Assembly (NCBI GenBank): GCA_947095535.1 | Contig: OX352774.1 | Span: 4,030,001-4,094,000 of the forward strand | From: Poecilobothrus nobilitatus | Lineage: Eukaryota; Arthropoda; Insecta; Diptera; Dolichopodidae | Direction: 5' to 3' | DNA: 64,000 nt | Shown here: positions 15,216 through 27,469 of the stretch, piece by piece | How positions within the stretch are numbered: the first letter of the stretch is position 1 | How the letters are laid out: each line of letters begins with the position of its first letter | The notes under the pieces: generated by a model | Database searches by the model: none | The model's input: only the letters and a program-made list of their open reading frames with translations | What the model was told of the DNA's origin: nothing | Made by a program: the position numbers and the translations under genes

Positions 15216-15947
15216 GCATTTATATCTAACATTCCACCACGGATTTTGGGTATTAATGATATCATTTCTCCTGAATTTTTTTTATCAGTATAGAATAGTT
15301 TAGTATAAAAATTATATGAGACGGCCATTTATTGTAAAATAAAATCTAATAATGACCATTATAAAAGTATGATGATTAATTAAATAGAATTAATATATTT
15401 TTTTTTAATTTTTTTTGATATTTTTTATTAATTTTTAAATTTTGTTTAAATTTTTCTTTAATTTTGTAAAATTTTGCTAAAATAATAAAAACCAACACTA
15501 TTTATTTTATTAAACATATATATAAAAAAAAAAATTATTTATTAATAATAGAAATTAATAAAAATATTAAGATTAATAATATAACTAATATTTATATTAA
15601 TTTTTAAATTAATTACCTAAATATAAATTGAATTTTTTTTTTATTTAATTATTTAAAATTATTAAATAAAATTTGGTTTACAGTTTTTCTTCATGATAAC
15701 AAAAATAAAACTCCAAAAAGATTCAAATGATTAATTTAAAACTTTAAGAATATACATATTATATACTCTTAATATAACTTGTGGCCATATATTTTTAATT
15801 TAATTAAATTTGCAATAAATCATAATAATAATAAAAAAAAAAAGTTTCTATAATTTAAAATACTTAAAGAAAATTTTTTTTTTTTAAATTTGTTATTTTT
15901 AACAAAACAAAACAAAATTATAATTAAAACGGGTAGCATATCAAATC

Positions 15948-16733
15948 ATGACTACTACTGTATCATCATCTGAACCTTCAAGTCAGCCAAACAGTCTTGA
16001 TTTAGACTATGATATGTGGCAAGGACAATTTGAATTTGTTGGTAATACAAATAATAATACAAATGAAATAAATAATAAAAATCCATCTGGTGATAATCGA
16101 TCTAGTCTAGAAAAAAGTGACAGTGTTGAAGATTTAAATTTTCATTTACAAAATCAAAATTATAATAAACATCCAATATTAATTGATGAGGAAACATTTT
16201 TAAGTTTACATCCAAATGATTTTGATGATATAAATAATTCTTCATATACAAGTGATAATAATTCATCTGGACCAAATTCAACAATATATTTTGATAATAA
16301 TAATATATCATCTTCTACAACAACATCATCAACAACAACAACAACAACAACAGGTCCTCAATCATTATCTATTATAACAGATTTGGAAAATAATAATTTA
16401 ATTATAAATAATAATAATAATATTAATAATAAAGAAATAAGTAGAAATAAAGAAATAATAAATAAAAATAAATTAAATATAAATAAAAATTTAAATAATT
16501 GTTATAAAATTGAAAATTTAAAAAATTTTAAAAATAAATTAATTTGTGGTGAATTTACTGATAAATTAACGTTAAATAATAATAATAATTGTAATAGTGA
16601 TTCTAATAGTGTTATTGCTAAAAACAATTATATTAAAAATCCAGATAATATTTATTTAATGGATACAATGCAACAATCAAATGGAAAATTAAATGGTTTT
16701 ACTGCCGAGATTTGTGATAATCTCAATGAACAA
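15948..16733 (+). CDS. Asn/Ser/Thr-rich coding exon, probable 5' exon of nuf
   Basis: The frame opens at ATG 15948 and runs 262 codons to a strong splice donor (CAA|GTAAGA at 16733/16734), in phase 0; unspliced it would stop at 16769. The start (MTTTVSSSEPSSQPNSLDLD) is followed by an ordered-looking DMWQGQFEFVGN segment, runs of Asn and Thr (a Thr run near residue 125), an acidic DFDD patch and a final ordered segment, GFTAEICDNLNEQ. Length, single long frame and a consensus donor support a real exon. Strand and the lack of any other plus-strand partner make it a candidate N-terminal exon of nuf, 15 kb downstream. However, it ends in phase 0, while the next recognised exon would need phase 1 if joined at its TCTAG acceptor. 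At least one unseen exon or alternative first exons must therefore be involved. The upstream GGTAG at about 15932-15936 could be an acceptor for a 5' non-coding exon. The Asn runs probably reflect base composition (AAT codons). Confidence 0.65.
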
Positions 16734-16809
16734 GTAAGAATTGTGTTGATTATATATACATACATATAATAAAATAATTAAACTTTATTATGTACACTCA
16801 TCCATTTCC

Positions 16810-17215
16810 TTAAACTTTCTCGATAAAGTTCAAAAAACGCGCCATTCGTCTAATTAATTGCCCTCACATGGGCAATCAGCTCGCTTGCCTCGCTTGACAT
16901 CTGTCGTAATATAGGAGCTGTTTCTCCTTTTTATAGATATTTTGTAAGTAATGACACTTAAAATAAAATCATTCTTACCTCCTCTTAAACAATTCCAACG
17001 CACCATAAGAGGGGCAGCAAATGCGCATTCCTACTATGTGGAACTACCTAAGTGGTACTCTACTGGTTATAGCAATTCGTTTGTTGTTAGAACTGCAAAA
17101 ATGGAATTTATTCTCAATCAATGGAATCAATGGAATCTCAAAAGATTCTTCTCAAATTTACCCTTTAACTCCCCGTTATTCTTATTTGTTCCATCCCTAT
17201 CCCATCCCATATAAT
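16810..17215 (+). mobile_element. Non-LTR retrotransposon (Jockey/CR1-like) ORF2 3' relic
   Basis: Read across at least two frames, the sequence gives LDKVQ, KRAIRLIN and then PPLKQFQRTIRGAANAHSYY. These match the conserved segments downstream of the reverse transcriptase in Jockey/CR1-type LINEs (L-x-VQ-x-RA-x-R-L-I, then R-x-T-R-x-A-x-x-H). A later SFVVRTAK and SNLP correspond to the usual S-F-x-x-R-T...W-N-x-LP ending. Frameshifts and stops (for example near 16920) show it is dead. It is markedly less AT-rich than its surroundings. It begins about 75 bases after the splice donor at 16734, so it lies inside the presumed intron. The frames at 16951-17214 and 17021-17251 are parts of this relic, not host genes. 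Confidence 0.7.
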
Positions 17216-17483
17216 CACAACTACTTCAAGTACAAAGGATCATATTCCTAGTTTGTGATTTTAGAATAAAAAAAAAATGTAAGGGTGGATAATTTTACTT
17301 TTGGTTCGAATTCAATTAAATCTTAAAACACATATATGTATTTAATTTAAAAGAATTGTTCATAGTTAATCCGAAATTTGAATTAATGAGTCAATGGTGA
17401 TGAGAAATGGCGAAAATTGATATATGTAATAGGAGTATTTATCATTTTTTACATTTAACTTTTTTGAAAGTTGTATATTTATA

Positions 17484-18663
17484 CAGAGTGTTGCTCAGGT
17501 AAGTGCACTGCTATATCCCGTTGCATAGAACTTAATGAGTAGGAAAAATATTTGTATGGAGCCAATGTTTAGAACTCAATAGTTTCTGAGGTATGGAGGT
17601 TAAAAGAAAATTTTATGTTTTTACAATTTTGAGTGTACTTAACTTTGTTTGTGATAAAATAACCAAATTGTTTAAAAGCAGTTGTAACGTAAAGTGCTAT
17701 AACTTTTGAACAAATATTTAAATTTGTTTCTATCTTCTAAGATTTTGGGATTACATGGCTCCAAAGTTAAAAAATTTTGGTTTTTGAAAAACTTTAGAGG
17801 CTTCGGTAGCCTAGTGTGTAGGCGTGTGGCGTATTAACCGAAGGAGTGTGGGTTCGATCCCTGCACAGGTCGTAAGTGTTTTTTTTTCTTTACATACCCC
17901 CCTTACGACCAAATATAATGTAAATATATAGTATATAATATAAACAAAATAAATAATATTAAGTAGTATATAATTTAATAATAGTATAAATATAGGTTTT
18001 TATATGGCCTTAGTAGCCGATGGTTCAATAATATTGCATTACATTTATGTATGTAATATTAATATAAATAAATAAATAAATAAATAAAAACTTTAATTTT
18101 TTAAATTATGTAACATTGCAGCTTTTATACTTTGATCAGATGTGAGATATCTATTAATAAGCTTTTATTGCATGTTTTATTTCAACATTTGTCAATCTAC
18201 GTCAATGTAACATACCTCCTGGCTGCTATGGTTTTTTCCAAAGGTTTATTTATAATTGTACTGCTATATTTACCAGAATTGTGTCCTTTTCTTATATGCC
18301 CAAATTTCCCAAATTTGTCCTGCATTGTTAAAAGCCTAAATTTTTCCAAAATTAATTTTTTTTTATCCTGAATAAAAAATGCAAAATTTCTTTTTCTATG
18401 ATCTTATTTATTTAATAGTAAGTTCAATAGTCAAAAATCATATGATATCCCGTAATTCCACATAAGTATTATATTAATTCCAAATATGAATTTAGAGCTT
18501 CCAGGAACTGTCTATGCCTAAAATTTCCAATAATATATTGTTACAATAATAGTTTTTCTTCCTTTTTTTTATGTGCTTTATTTGAATGTTTTAATTTTAG
18601 CTAATAATTAAGGCCTTTGCAACGGAATATAGCAGTGAACTTATCTGGGAAACACTTATCCTG
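17484..18663. mobile_element. TA-flanked inverted-repeat DNA element (mariner-type MITE) with nested SINE
   Basis: The left end (from 17484, CAGAGTGTTGCTCAGGTAAG...) and the reverse complement of the right end (ending 18663, CAGGATAAGTGTTTCCCAGA...) are imperfect inverted repeats of about 45 bases sharing CACTGCTATAT and CCGTTGCA. Both ends are flanked by TA (17482-17483 and 18664-18665), the target duplication of Tc1/mariner elements. Without the nested SINE the element is about 0.88 kb. The interior shows no transposase; the frame at 18132-18371 has no recognisable motif. It is therefore called a non-autonomous element, with superfamily inferred only from the TA duplication. Confidence 0.7.
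17797..18085 (+). mobile_element. tRNA-derived SINE with 10 bp target-site duplication
   Basis: The element begins GAGGCTTCGGTAGCC. It carries an A box (TAGCCTAGTGTGTAGG, 17805-17821) and a B box (GGGTTCGATCCC, about 17850-17862), the internal RNA polymerase III promoter of a tRNA-derived SINE. It ends in an (AAAT)n tail at about 18062-18085. AAAAACTTTA is present on both sides (17787-17796 and 18086-18095), which reads as the target-site duplication. The head is not a functional tRNA: the spacing of the boxes and the missing acceptor stem do not fit a cloverleaf. It sits inside the inverted-repeat element of 17484-18663 and so is younger than it. Confidence 0.75.
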
Positions 18664-18665
18664 TA

Positions 18666-20384
18666 TATAGAAAGTATAGATTTAGACAAGACCAACCCAA
18701 TTAATTCCTTTCATATTTTTTCACACAATTTATTTAAAATTAAATCTTTTAACTTTTAAAAATTTTATTTTATTTTATAATTAGCATAAATTTATACTTA
18801 AATTTAAATTTAAATTATAATCAAAGACAGCGCTCTAAATGATCGTTTAATTATGTAATATCTGTATTTGCTATGGATAATCTTTATAAGACTCTTAAAT
18901 ATTCTGTGGTGCTAATAATAAGAGGTGTGTATTAAATGAATTGTAGCTAATTAGCTGTGGTCTTTCAGTTTTTTTTTTTTTTAAATCACATAATAATAAT
19001 CTGTAATTAGTTAAAATAAAATACTTATAGTTGATGGGCAAAGTTTATGAAGAAATTTTGTTTTTAGATTTGTGACAAATGTTGCAAGAAACTTTAATAT
19101 TGTATGTATTTTAATTTTAAATGGAAAGATTTATCTTAATGTTATTATAGAGATGCCATGACCTTGGTATAATGATAAATTTAATTGTACACATTTAATG
19201 ATTTTGAATTAAGTAATTTATAAAATATGGGAGAATTTTGTAATTTTGAAATATTCTATATAAAAAAAAAATATTCATAACTTTTCTTTAAGGAAAACTT
19301 TTTTAATACAAAAAAAAACCCCAATATAAAGTAAGTACCTACATATTTCATTCAAATTAAAAGATACTTTTATTTTGTGATTTGTTAATGTTAATAAGTA
19401 TGTTAAAAGTATAACTTATGTATGTAATAAAGAAAAAAAATCAGATCAAGACTAATAAATAGGATCAATTCTTATTATTTCAATCATATATTTTCTTATA
19501 GAATATGTATGTATATGTCATATTTCATTTGAAAAAAAGGGCCATAACACCACGCAATAGGAAATTTTTTTCCTTTTCCTTTTATTTTTTCTTTTCCAAC
19601 AAATTCCAAACGGAAATGTAATTGACATCACTTAAACATTCTTTATTATTTCCAGACTATTTACAATATTTAACTACATATTATATAAGACATAAGAGCA
19701 TATATTTCACATATAATTTTTATTTATGTATTTTTAATTTTAAACATTTGTTTTTATTTTCACAATATTGTCATTTAATCTTAAATATGAATAAAAAAAA
19801 AAAAAAATCCGTCTATTATAATTTTTTATTTTATTTCTGTTTTTTATTTTGATTTTGAGTCACCGGATGTTGTCGGTTATTGTTGGCTCTACTGGTTACT
19901 AAATTTCTTGCAACAGATTGTCATAAAAAAAAAAAATAATATGATTTCCATTTAAAAAAAAAAAAAATATATATATATATATATAAGTATATAAATAAAA
20001 TATGAATTTTATACTGATTTTGTTTCTATATGATCATATAATTTAAATATAATGAAAATTATTTTCGCTTCATAATGACCCAATAAAATTACTGATAAAG
20101 TTGCAACAACGTTTGATAAATATTTTTTCATTGTTTTAGATTCGTTTTAGTTTAAATTTTTATTTTTTTTTGTTAATTAATTTTTTTTAAATTTTTTTGT
20201 AGTCCAATTAATAAGATTTCTTTAAAAAAAACTATTTGTTAAACAAAAAAAAAAAAAAACGTGGATTCATTTAATACTATATACATACATACTTATTTAA
20301 ATTTCAAATTTAAATTAAATTTTTAATGTGTCCGGAATTAAATTAATAACTTAATTAGTTTAAAAATAAAATCAATCTAAAACG
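18666..20384. other. Gene-free intronic DNA
   Basis: AT-rich sequence with no codon structure, splice sites or repeats that I could recognise beyond homopolymers and a short (TA)n at about 19967-19984. The frame at 19622-19852 is Phe/Tyr/Leu-rich and has no motif. Confidence 0.5.
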
Positions 20385-22604
20385 AGGAAGAGTGCAGTAG
20401 AGTAGACTGTGTCAACTCTGGGATACCCGTATGAACGTAATATATCCTGTTTCTATAAAACTTGATCATCTTTTAAAAACAGAGTTTCAGTACCGAACTA
20501 CAGAGATATATTTATGTAAATTGTGGAGTTGTATGATAGCTACCCGAATCTATTGCGCCTAGCTTCATTAAGTTCCAAGAAATGCAAAAAGCCTGAACCG
20601 GCTACTTTAGACCATTCAAATTGTACAAAAGTTTTTGGCATGCAACTCGACACTTTTTCACTAAATTTCAGATAGCTAGCTTCAATAGACACTGAGTTAT
20701 TTTCATTTAAAAAGAGAAGTTGTATGGCAACTATCCGAACCTGTCATATCATCACAACAAAATTTTACAGAAGTTGTTGCCATAAAACTCGATCATCATT
20801 TACAAAATTTCAGATACCTAGATTGAATAGACACTGGGTTATTTCCATTTAAAGAAAGAAGTTGTATGGCAGCTACTCGAACCCGGCGGCCGCAAATGCT
20901 GGAGTTAAATAGCAAAACTAACAATTTTGTAAAAGTGACGTAAAAAAAATTTCAGCCTCCTAACTCCTTTATTTTTTGAGTTATCGTGCGGACGGACATT
21001 GAGTTATTTTCATTTAAAAAGAGAAGTTGTATGGCAGCTACCCGAACCCGTCGCACCACCACAACCAAATTTTGCAGAAGTTGTTGCCATAAAACTTGAT
21101 CATCATTCGCAAAATTGCAGATACCTAGATTGAACAGACACTGGGTTATTTCCATTTAAAGAAAGACGTTGTATGGCATCTACTCGAACCCGGCGGCCGA
21201 AAATGCTGGAGTTAAATAGCAAAACTAACAATTTTACAAAAGTAACGTAAAAAAATTTTCAGCCTCCTAGCTCCTCTATTTTTTGAGTTATAGTGCGGAC
21301 GGACACTGAGTTCTTTCATTTAAAAAGAGATTTTGTATGGCAGCTACCCGAACCTGTCACACTACCACAACCAAATTTTGCAGAAGTTGTTGCCATAAAA
21401 CTTGATCATCATTCGCAAAATTTCAGATACCTAGATTGAACAGACACTGGGTTATTTCTATTTAAAGAAAGACGTGGTATGGCAGCTACTCGAACCCGGG
21501 GACAGAAAATGCTGGAGTTAAATAGCAAAACTAACAATTTTACAAAAGTAACGTAAAAAAATTTTCAGCCTCCTAGCTCCTCTATTTTTTGAGTTATAGT
21601 GCGGACGGACACTGAGTTCTTTCATTTAAAAAGAGATTTTGTATGGCAGCTACCCGAACCTGTCACACTACCACAACCAAATTTTACAAAAGTTGTTGCC
21701 ATAAAACTTGATCATCATTTGCAAAATTTCAGACGCCTAGCTTCATTAGGTTCCAAGAGGTGCAAGAAGTCTGAACCGGCTGCTCTAGACCAACCAAATT
21801 TTACAAAAGTTGTTGGCATGTAACTCGACACCGCTTTACTAAATTTCATTTTCCTAGCTTCAATAAACACTGAGTTATTTTTATTTAAACGGAGAAGTTG
21901 TATGGCAGCTACCCGAACCCGCTGCACCAGCACAACCAAATTTTACAGAAGTTGTTGCCATAAAACTTGATCATCATTTGCAAAATTTAAGACGCCTAGC
22001 TTCATTAGGTTCCAAGAGGTGCAAGAAGTCTGAACCGGCAGCCCTAGACCAACCAAATTTTACAAAAGTTGTTGGCATGTAACTCGACACCTCTTTACTA
22101 AATTTCAGATTCCTAGCTTCAATAAACACTGAGTTATTCTCATTTAAACGGAGAAGTTGTATGGCAGCTACCCGAACCCGCTGCACCAGCACAACCAAAT
22201 TTTACAGAAGTTGTTGCCATAAAACTTGATCATCATTTGCAAAATTTCAGAAACCTAGCTTGAATAGATACTGAGTTATTTCTATATAAAGATAGAAGTT
22301 GTATGGCAGCTACTCGAACCCGCCGACCGAAAATGTTGGATTTAAATAGCAAAACTAACAATTTTGCAAAAGTGACGTAAAAAAAATTTCAGCCCCCTAG
22401 CTCCTTTATTTTTTGAGTTATCGTGCGGACGGACGGACGGACGGACGGACGGACGGACGGACGTACATGGCTTAATCGACTCAGAATTCGATTCTGAGCC
22501 GATCCATACCTTTGACACTATATCTAGCTCGACTCCTTTAAGGTGTCACAAACGTAATGGCAAATTTATTATACCCTTGAACATAGTTCATACGGGTATA
22601 ATAA
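20385..22604 (-). mobile_element. 2.2 kb dispersed element with internal ~140-160 bp repeat array
   Basis: Read on the minus strand, it starts with a palindromic end (TATACCCGTATGAAC...GTTCAAGGGTATA, 22571-22602). It continues with a unique segment, a (TCCG)n tract and GCACGATAACTCAAAAAATA, then an array whose units contain GTAGCTGCCATACAACTTC. Array units begin near 22299, 22157, 21898, 21637, 21473, 21331, 21169, 21026, 20869, 20728 and 20532. The far end carries GTTCATACGGGTATCCC near 20425-20440. The order and key motifs match the plus-strand element at 44507-45270, so the two are members of one family. No transposase or reverse transcriptase is encoded; frames at 20952-21155, 21599-21823, 21715-21939 and 21974-22198 are repeat-derived. 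The architecture resembles non-autonomous repeats with central minisatellites in flies, including Helitron/Helentron-like elements, but class is not proven. Confidence 0.7.
22426..22462. repeat. (CGGA)n microsatellite
   Basis: About nine uninterrupted CGGA units inside the 2.2 kb dispersed element. The related element at 44.6 kb has only a short version of the same tract (CCGTCCG), so the run has expanded or contracted within the family. Confidence 0.9.
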
Positions 22605-25600
22605 AAAAAAAACATTGTTACACTTTCAATTTTGTTTGCCGACATTTAAAAAAATGTATGCAATATATTGTTCGCCCAAAATTATGCAATTTTTTTTCTA
22701 TAAAATTGATGGTTCATTTGTTTTTTTTTTTTTTGTTATTTACTATGTACTTTAAGCTGTAAATAAAATGAAAACACATCTTATTTGTTATATCTTTTTA
22801 TTATATTTTAATGTGTAAAACATTCTCTTTATTTACTAATAAATTACAATTAAGTTAATTATGAGTTTTCTATTTATTTCTTATTTTTTTGTTTGTTCCA
22901 CCCGTATCAAAAAAAAAAAAAAAAAAAAATGGGAAGAATGGATACAAGAATCCATTAATTTGTAACCTAATTCTTATATTCATCATGTTATGTCCATTAT
23001 TTATTCGTTTTTTTTTTGTTTTCTTTTTTGTTTTCTTTAATTTTAGAATAAAAACTTAATTAAAAAAAGTAAATTTACATTTTGTTAAATATATAGTTAT
23101 TAGAGTGTTCTTAATTTAAATTATTTAAATTTTTTTAAATAGACCAGAATTTTAGAATATAAATTATGGGGTTATTAATTTAGCAGAAGTTATACAGATC
23201 ATTTTGTAACAATTTAAATTAAAAAAAAAAAAAAAATTGTTTAAAATTTAAAAATAAACCTTAATGTGGTAAATTTTTAATTATCTTTTAATAAAAAAAA
23301 TTTTTTGGACTTGAGTTTTTTTTAATTCAAAAGAAAAATTAAAGTTTTTGCAATTAAATGTTTGGATCGTGTTTTAGTTCTAATATCAACATTTACTTGT
23401 TTTTGATTTAAAATGTAATTGAATTTCTATTAATTTTGTAATAATATTATCTATATATAAAATTTATAATTTTTTTTATACGTATTTTCTTTTAAAGTTG
23501 GAAGAAATACATCATCGGAACAATGTTGAACCGAATTTTTAATATTTCAAACAATATACATACATATGTACATATATGTATTCTTTTTAGTAGCGTCATA
23601 TTTAAATAATTTTCTATTTTCTATTTTTGGTTTATATTTATTTTTTTTTTTTTTTAAATAATTTCACTGAACAGATATTATGTATATAATATGCATTGTG
23701 CATATGCTTTTGTTTTGCGCCATAAAATAAAATCTAATAATTTCTTTTACAACTTCATACTTTCATATATATATGTATGTACGTACATATGTACGTATAT
23801 AATATATAAAGTGTTTATATAGGTGTATAATATTATATTGCACGAATGATTTTATTGCAGTAATCTTAAAATGTTCTTTTAAACTATTTATGTTTTTTTA
23901 TTTTAAATTAGTTAAGAAATAAAAAATGTCAAAAATAAAATTTATATAGAAAATAAGGGAATCCTTCCCTTCTTTCATTTTTTATCGTTGTTCTATATAT
24001 CGTACAACAACAATATTCATTAATAAGAGATAATAGTTCTTTTATTATTTAATATAATTTACTACTCATGTTATATATCAATTTAAGAAGAATGAGGAAA
24101 TAATAATCATTTTATTTTTATATCTATATATTTTTTTTTTTTTTCTGTTTTCATAATGTCTCACTATCTCTTTCTTTTTTATATTATGATGATTTTTTTC
24201 TGGCTTTTTATATAAAATCAGATTCATTGTGCTGAACAAATTGAAATTTTGGATTTTAAATAACAAAAAAAAAAAAAAAATTTTTTTTTTTATTCTCACA
24301 TCTACAGATTTTTTTTTTTTTCTTGTAATCGCTTTGTTTTTATTTTTACTGGGTTTTTTTTTTGGATCTAAATATATAGATTGTATGTATTAATAAAATT
24401 CACTTGCTTTTGTAGATACATACATTCATACTTTAGATGTTTTTTTTTTTTTATTTAAAGATATCTATATAGATCGTAAGTATTATGAATATGTGTATAT
24501 ATATTCAATATGAAATTTTATTTAAAATTGGTATGTGTTGTTATATCCATATAAGTAAAATATAGAGAGTTTTACCACCCAAAAAAAAAAAAATATTCTT
24601 TCTCCATATTTATTAAAATGTATGAAAGCTGCGAACTTTAGCGGATTATTTATGCATAATTCACACCATATTTTATGAAAAGACAATGTAAATATTATAT
24701 TATGCACAATAATATAGTATAGGGTTATACAGTATTAATAGAATTGGTAAGTTATCAGCTTTAAAATATTAAGAATATTAAATTTTTAAACCACAAAATT
24801 AAAAACAAAAAAATTAAAATAAAATATATGTGATCTGTTCAGAATAAATTGACTGTGTGTTTTATTTTAAATTTTCTTTGAGTAGTACTAGATTGTAAGT
24901 GAATCAATTCGGTTGAGTGAAAGAAAAAAAAAAAACTTTTAATTTTAAGTTTTTTTTTTTTTTTTAATTTTGACTCGTGTTTGTGTTTTCTTTTTTTGTA
25001 TATTAAATACATATTATTATTCGGTTTTGTCTATGTATTTTGATTTAATTTCGTTCTGTCATAAATTTGAAAACATGTTCGGTTCGGAGTTTCGTTAAAA
25101 TTTTTTATTTATAAAACTTACAGTTACTGTTAAGTGTCATAATATTATAACAGGATTTTGAATATTTTAAAATGTTAATATTTTAAAAATTTAAAACGGT
25201 ATTCAATTTTTCTTTTGTATGTATGTCACGGTAAAACAGATCTAAAGTCTAAACTAATGTGTTAAAATTTAAAAACTGCAAAAAAAAAAATGTTTATTGT
25301 AAATTTACAAGAAAAAGAAAACAAAAGAGTTCAATTAGAGAAGTCACTTTAATTGAATTACTTAAATGACATTTTGTTGTTTTTTTTGTTTTTTTTATTT
25401 ATTTATTAATTGACAAAACAATTCATTTCTTTTGATTAAAGATGCTAATGGTGTTTAACTTCGTTTTGTTGTGCTCTTTCACATATTTTCTCAAATAAAT
25501 TTTTGAGATATGTATATTTTATTATTATTATTGAATATACATATGATACTTTCTGCTTTTTTTACTATATACTAATGCATATACGAAATACTTGTGTTTT

Positions 25601-26420
25601 TTAATGAGTTTGTAAAATGTATCTATATCTGAATGAATAAACAATGATACAACCCACTATATTTTTTTAATGAAACAGTTCTGCAAGTAGAAATATTCAA
25701 ATATCTTGTTAATAAATGAATCATTTTTGTTATTGTTTGATGATATCACTTAAATCGCTTTCTATTAAGAATATTTGTAGTTATACCAATAATGGAAGAA
25801 AAAAAAAATCATTTAAAGTTGTATCTATATAGTTGAAAAATCGTTTTATTGAGTTTTATTTTAATTATTCACTTGACTCAATAGTCAAAAATTTTCAATT
25901 TGTATCGGAATAAAATAATTTTAATGTGTTCTTTGTCGATTTTAATATGGTTCTGAAATTTTTTTTTATCTGAAATAAAATTAATTCTGAACTAATTTTA
26001 AAAAAGTAGCTGGAAAATTTTCAATTTTTAAAAGATTTTATTTAATTTTATAAGACGTAAAGTGTTTAATTTGAATGTAATTAAAAGTGAAATAATAAAA
26101 TTTTAGTTGAAAAATGTCACTTGAAGATAAAAATGTATGAAAATAATTTTTTAAATATTTTTTTTTGTTGTTTTTAAATAAAAAAGAAATTTCAAGCCAA
26201 AAAAAAAAAAAAAATTATTGGATAAATGCCAAACTTCTACTAAAAAAATAATTTCTTGTGTTTATTGGAATTTATATAAAAATTATTTAAATGAATAGTG
26301 AAAGTTAAAATTATTTTCAAATTTATTGCTAAAATTAAAATAAACAATAGAATTTTTCTTTTATTTTAGACTTATTTTAAAAAATAAAATTATAGAAGAA
26401 CGTAATAAATAACTTGTTAT
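22605..26420. other. Gene-free intronic DNA
   Basis: AT-rich sequence with many A/T homopolymers and palindromic TATG/CATA tracts (for example 23760-23810). No exon, RNA gene or coherent repeat was recognised. The frames at 22577-22762, 24078-24299 and 24522-24707 are Lys/Phe/Ile-rich translations of low-complexity DNA. Confidence 0.5.
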
Positions 26421-26550
26421 TGTTTGTGTTCCTTTTACACGAAAACAGTAGTTCAGAGTAGATTGTAAATGGAATGCTAATTTAAAATAACCGTACTCCC
26501 TTACTGGGTAGCAGAAAAGAGTAGTTTACTCTGTAAAAGGAACGCAAACA
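26421..26550. mobile_element. 130 bp MITE with ~20 bp terminal inverted repeats
   Basis: The left end TGTTTGTGTTCCTTTTACA and the reverse complement of the right end TGTTTGCGTTCCTTTTACA differ at a single base. TTAT flanks both sides (26417-26420 and 26551-26554) and is a plausible target-site duplication. The interior has no coding capacity. The superfamily is not assigned; a 4 bp duplication would be unusual for mariner (TA) or hAT (8 bp). Confidence 0.7.
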
Positions 26551-27469
26551 TTATTTAGTATAAATGGAGGGATATTGGAATATTAAAGCGTCTATTCTTT
26601 TAAAAAATTGAATTAAGAAAAGAATGATAAATACTCAAGTACAAATCAGTTTTTATAATGTAATTTTTAAATGTTTTGAAACAAAATTCGATTTTAATTA
26701 AATAAATGAGAAATGTTTAGCTTTTCATTCTTCATCTAAAAAAAATGAAATATTTTGTTTTCAGTTTTTAATATTAAATTATTAAATTAACCTCTTATTT
26801 GAATTGTACCAAATAAGAACATTTACAAAACAATGTAATATGATTCTATTTTTACTATCAAATGACAGGTAATATTTTGATAACTGTGTCAAGTGTCAAT
26901 ATTTAGTTAGTTATGTAAATATTATCAATATGACATTTAAATTTTATGACAAGTGTTTCATTGATACCTTTTGATACAAGTGTTTATAAATAATATTCAA
27001 AATGCACACATTTGTTATTAGGTAAATAAAACTATTGCTTCATTTTAATTAAGAAATCATTGGAAAAATACCAGAAATTCCATTAATTACAGTATTATTA
27101 TAAAGTTATAGCTTGATATTTATGAAAATTCCATATGTGTAGGCTGATTGAAATTGGATAAAACTGAAATGTAATAATCAATTGTCGTCATAAAATATTT
27201 ATACGCAATATATTATATGTACATATATAGGTACATATATGTAGTTAAATATCTAAGTAAATGTATTATTACTTATTTTGAAAAGAAAAAAGTTTTAAAT
27301 TGTTTATATTTTATTTATTTTATTTCCATCTATTTTTCAAGGCCAAAAAGGAAAGGAAAAAAAAACCTACACTATAGATAAATCATCGTTGTAATTTTTT
27401 AAGCTTAACTACTTAAATTTTAGTTTACTTAAATTATAGTTTATTTGTTCTGATTTTTTTATGACTAAA

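Noticed and set aside
16951..17251. Overlapping 76-87-codon frames as host genes
   Set aside because: Their sequence matches the C-terminal region of LINE ORF2 and is interrupted by stops and frameshifts.
17797..17880. A tRNA gene
   Set aside because: The A and B boxes are present but too far apart, there is no pairing acceptor stem, and the segment is bracketed by a target-site duplication with an (AAAT)n tail, which marks a SINE.
20952..22198. Several similar 67-74-codon frames as a tandem gene family
   Set aside because: They are the same repeat unit of the dispersed element read in different frames. Similarity comes from the DNA repeat, and no frame is conserved between units.
20385..22604. 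A CRISPR-like array
   Set aside because: Units are 140-160 bp, lack unique spacers, and lie in a eukaryotic transposable-element context.
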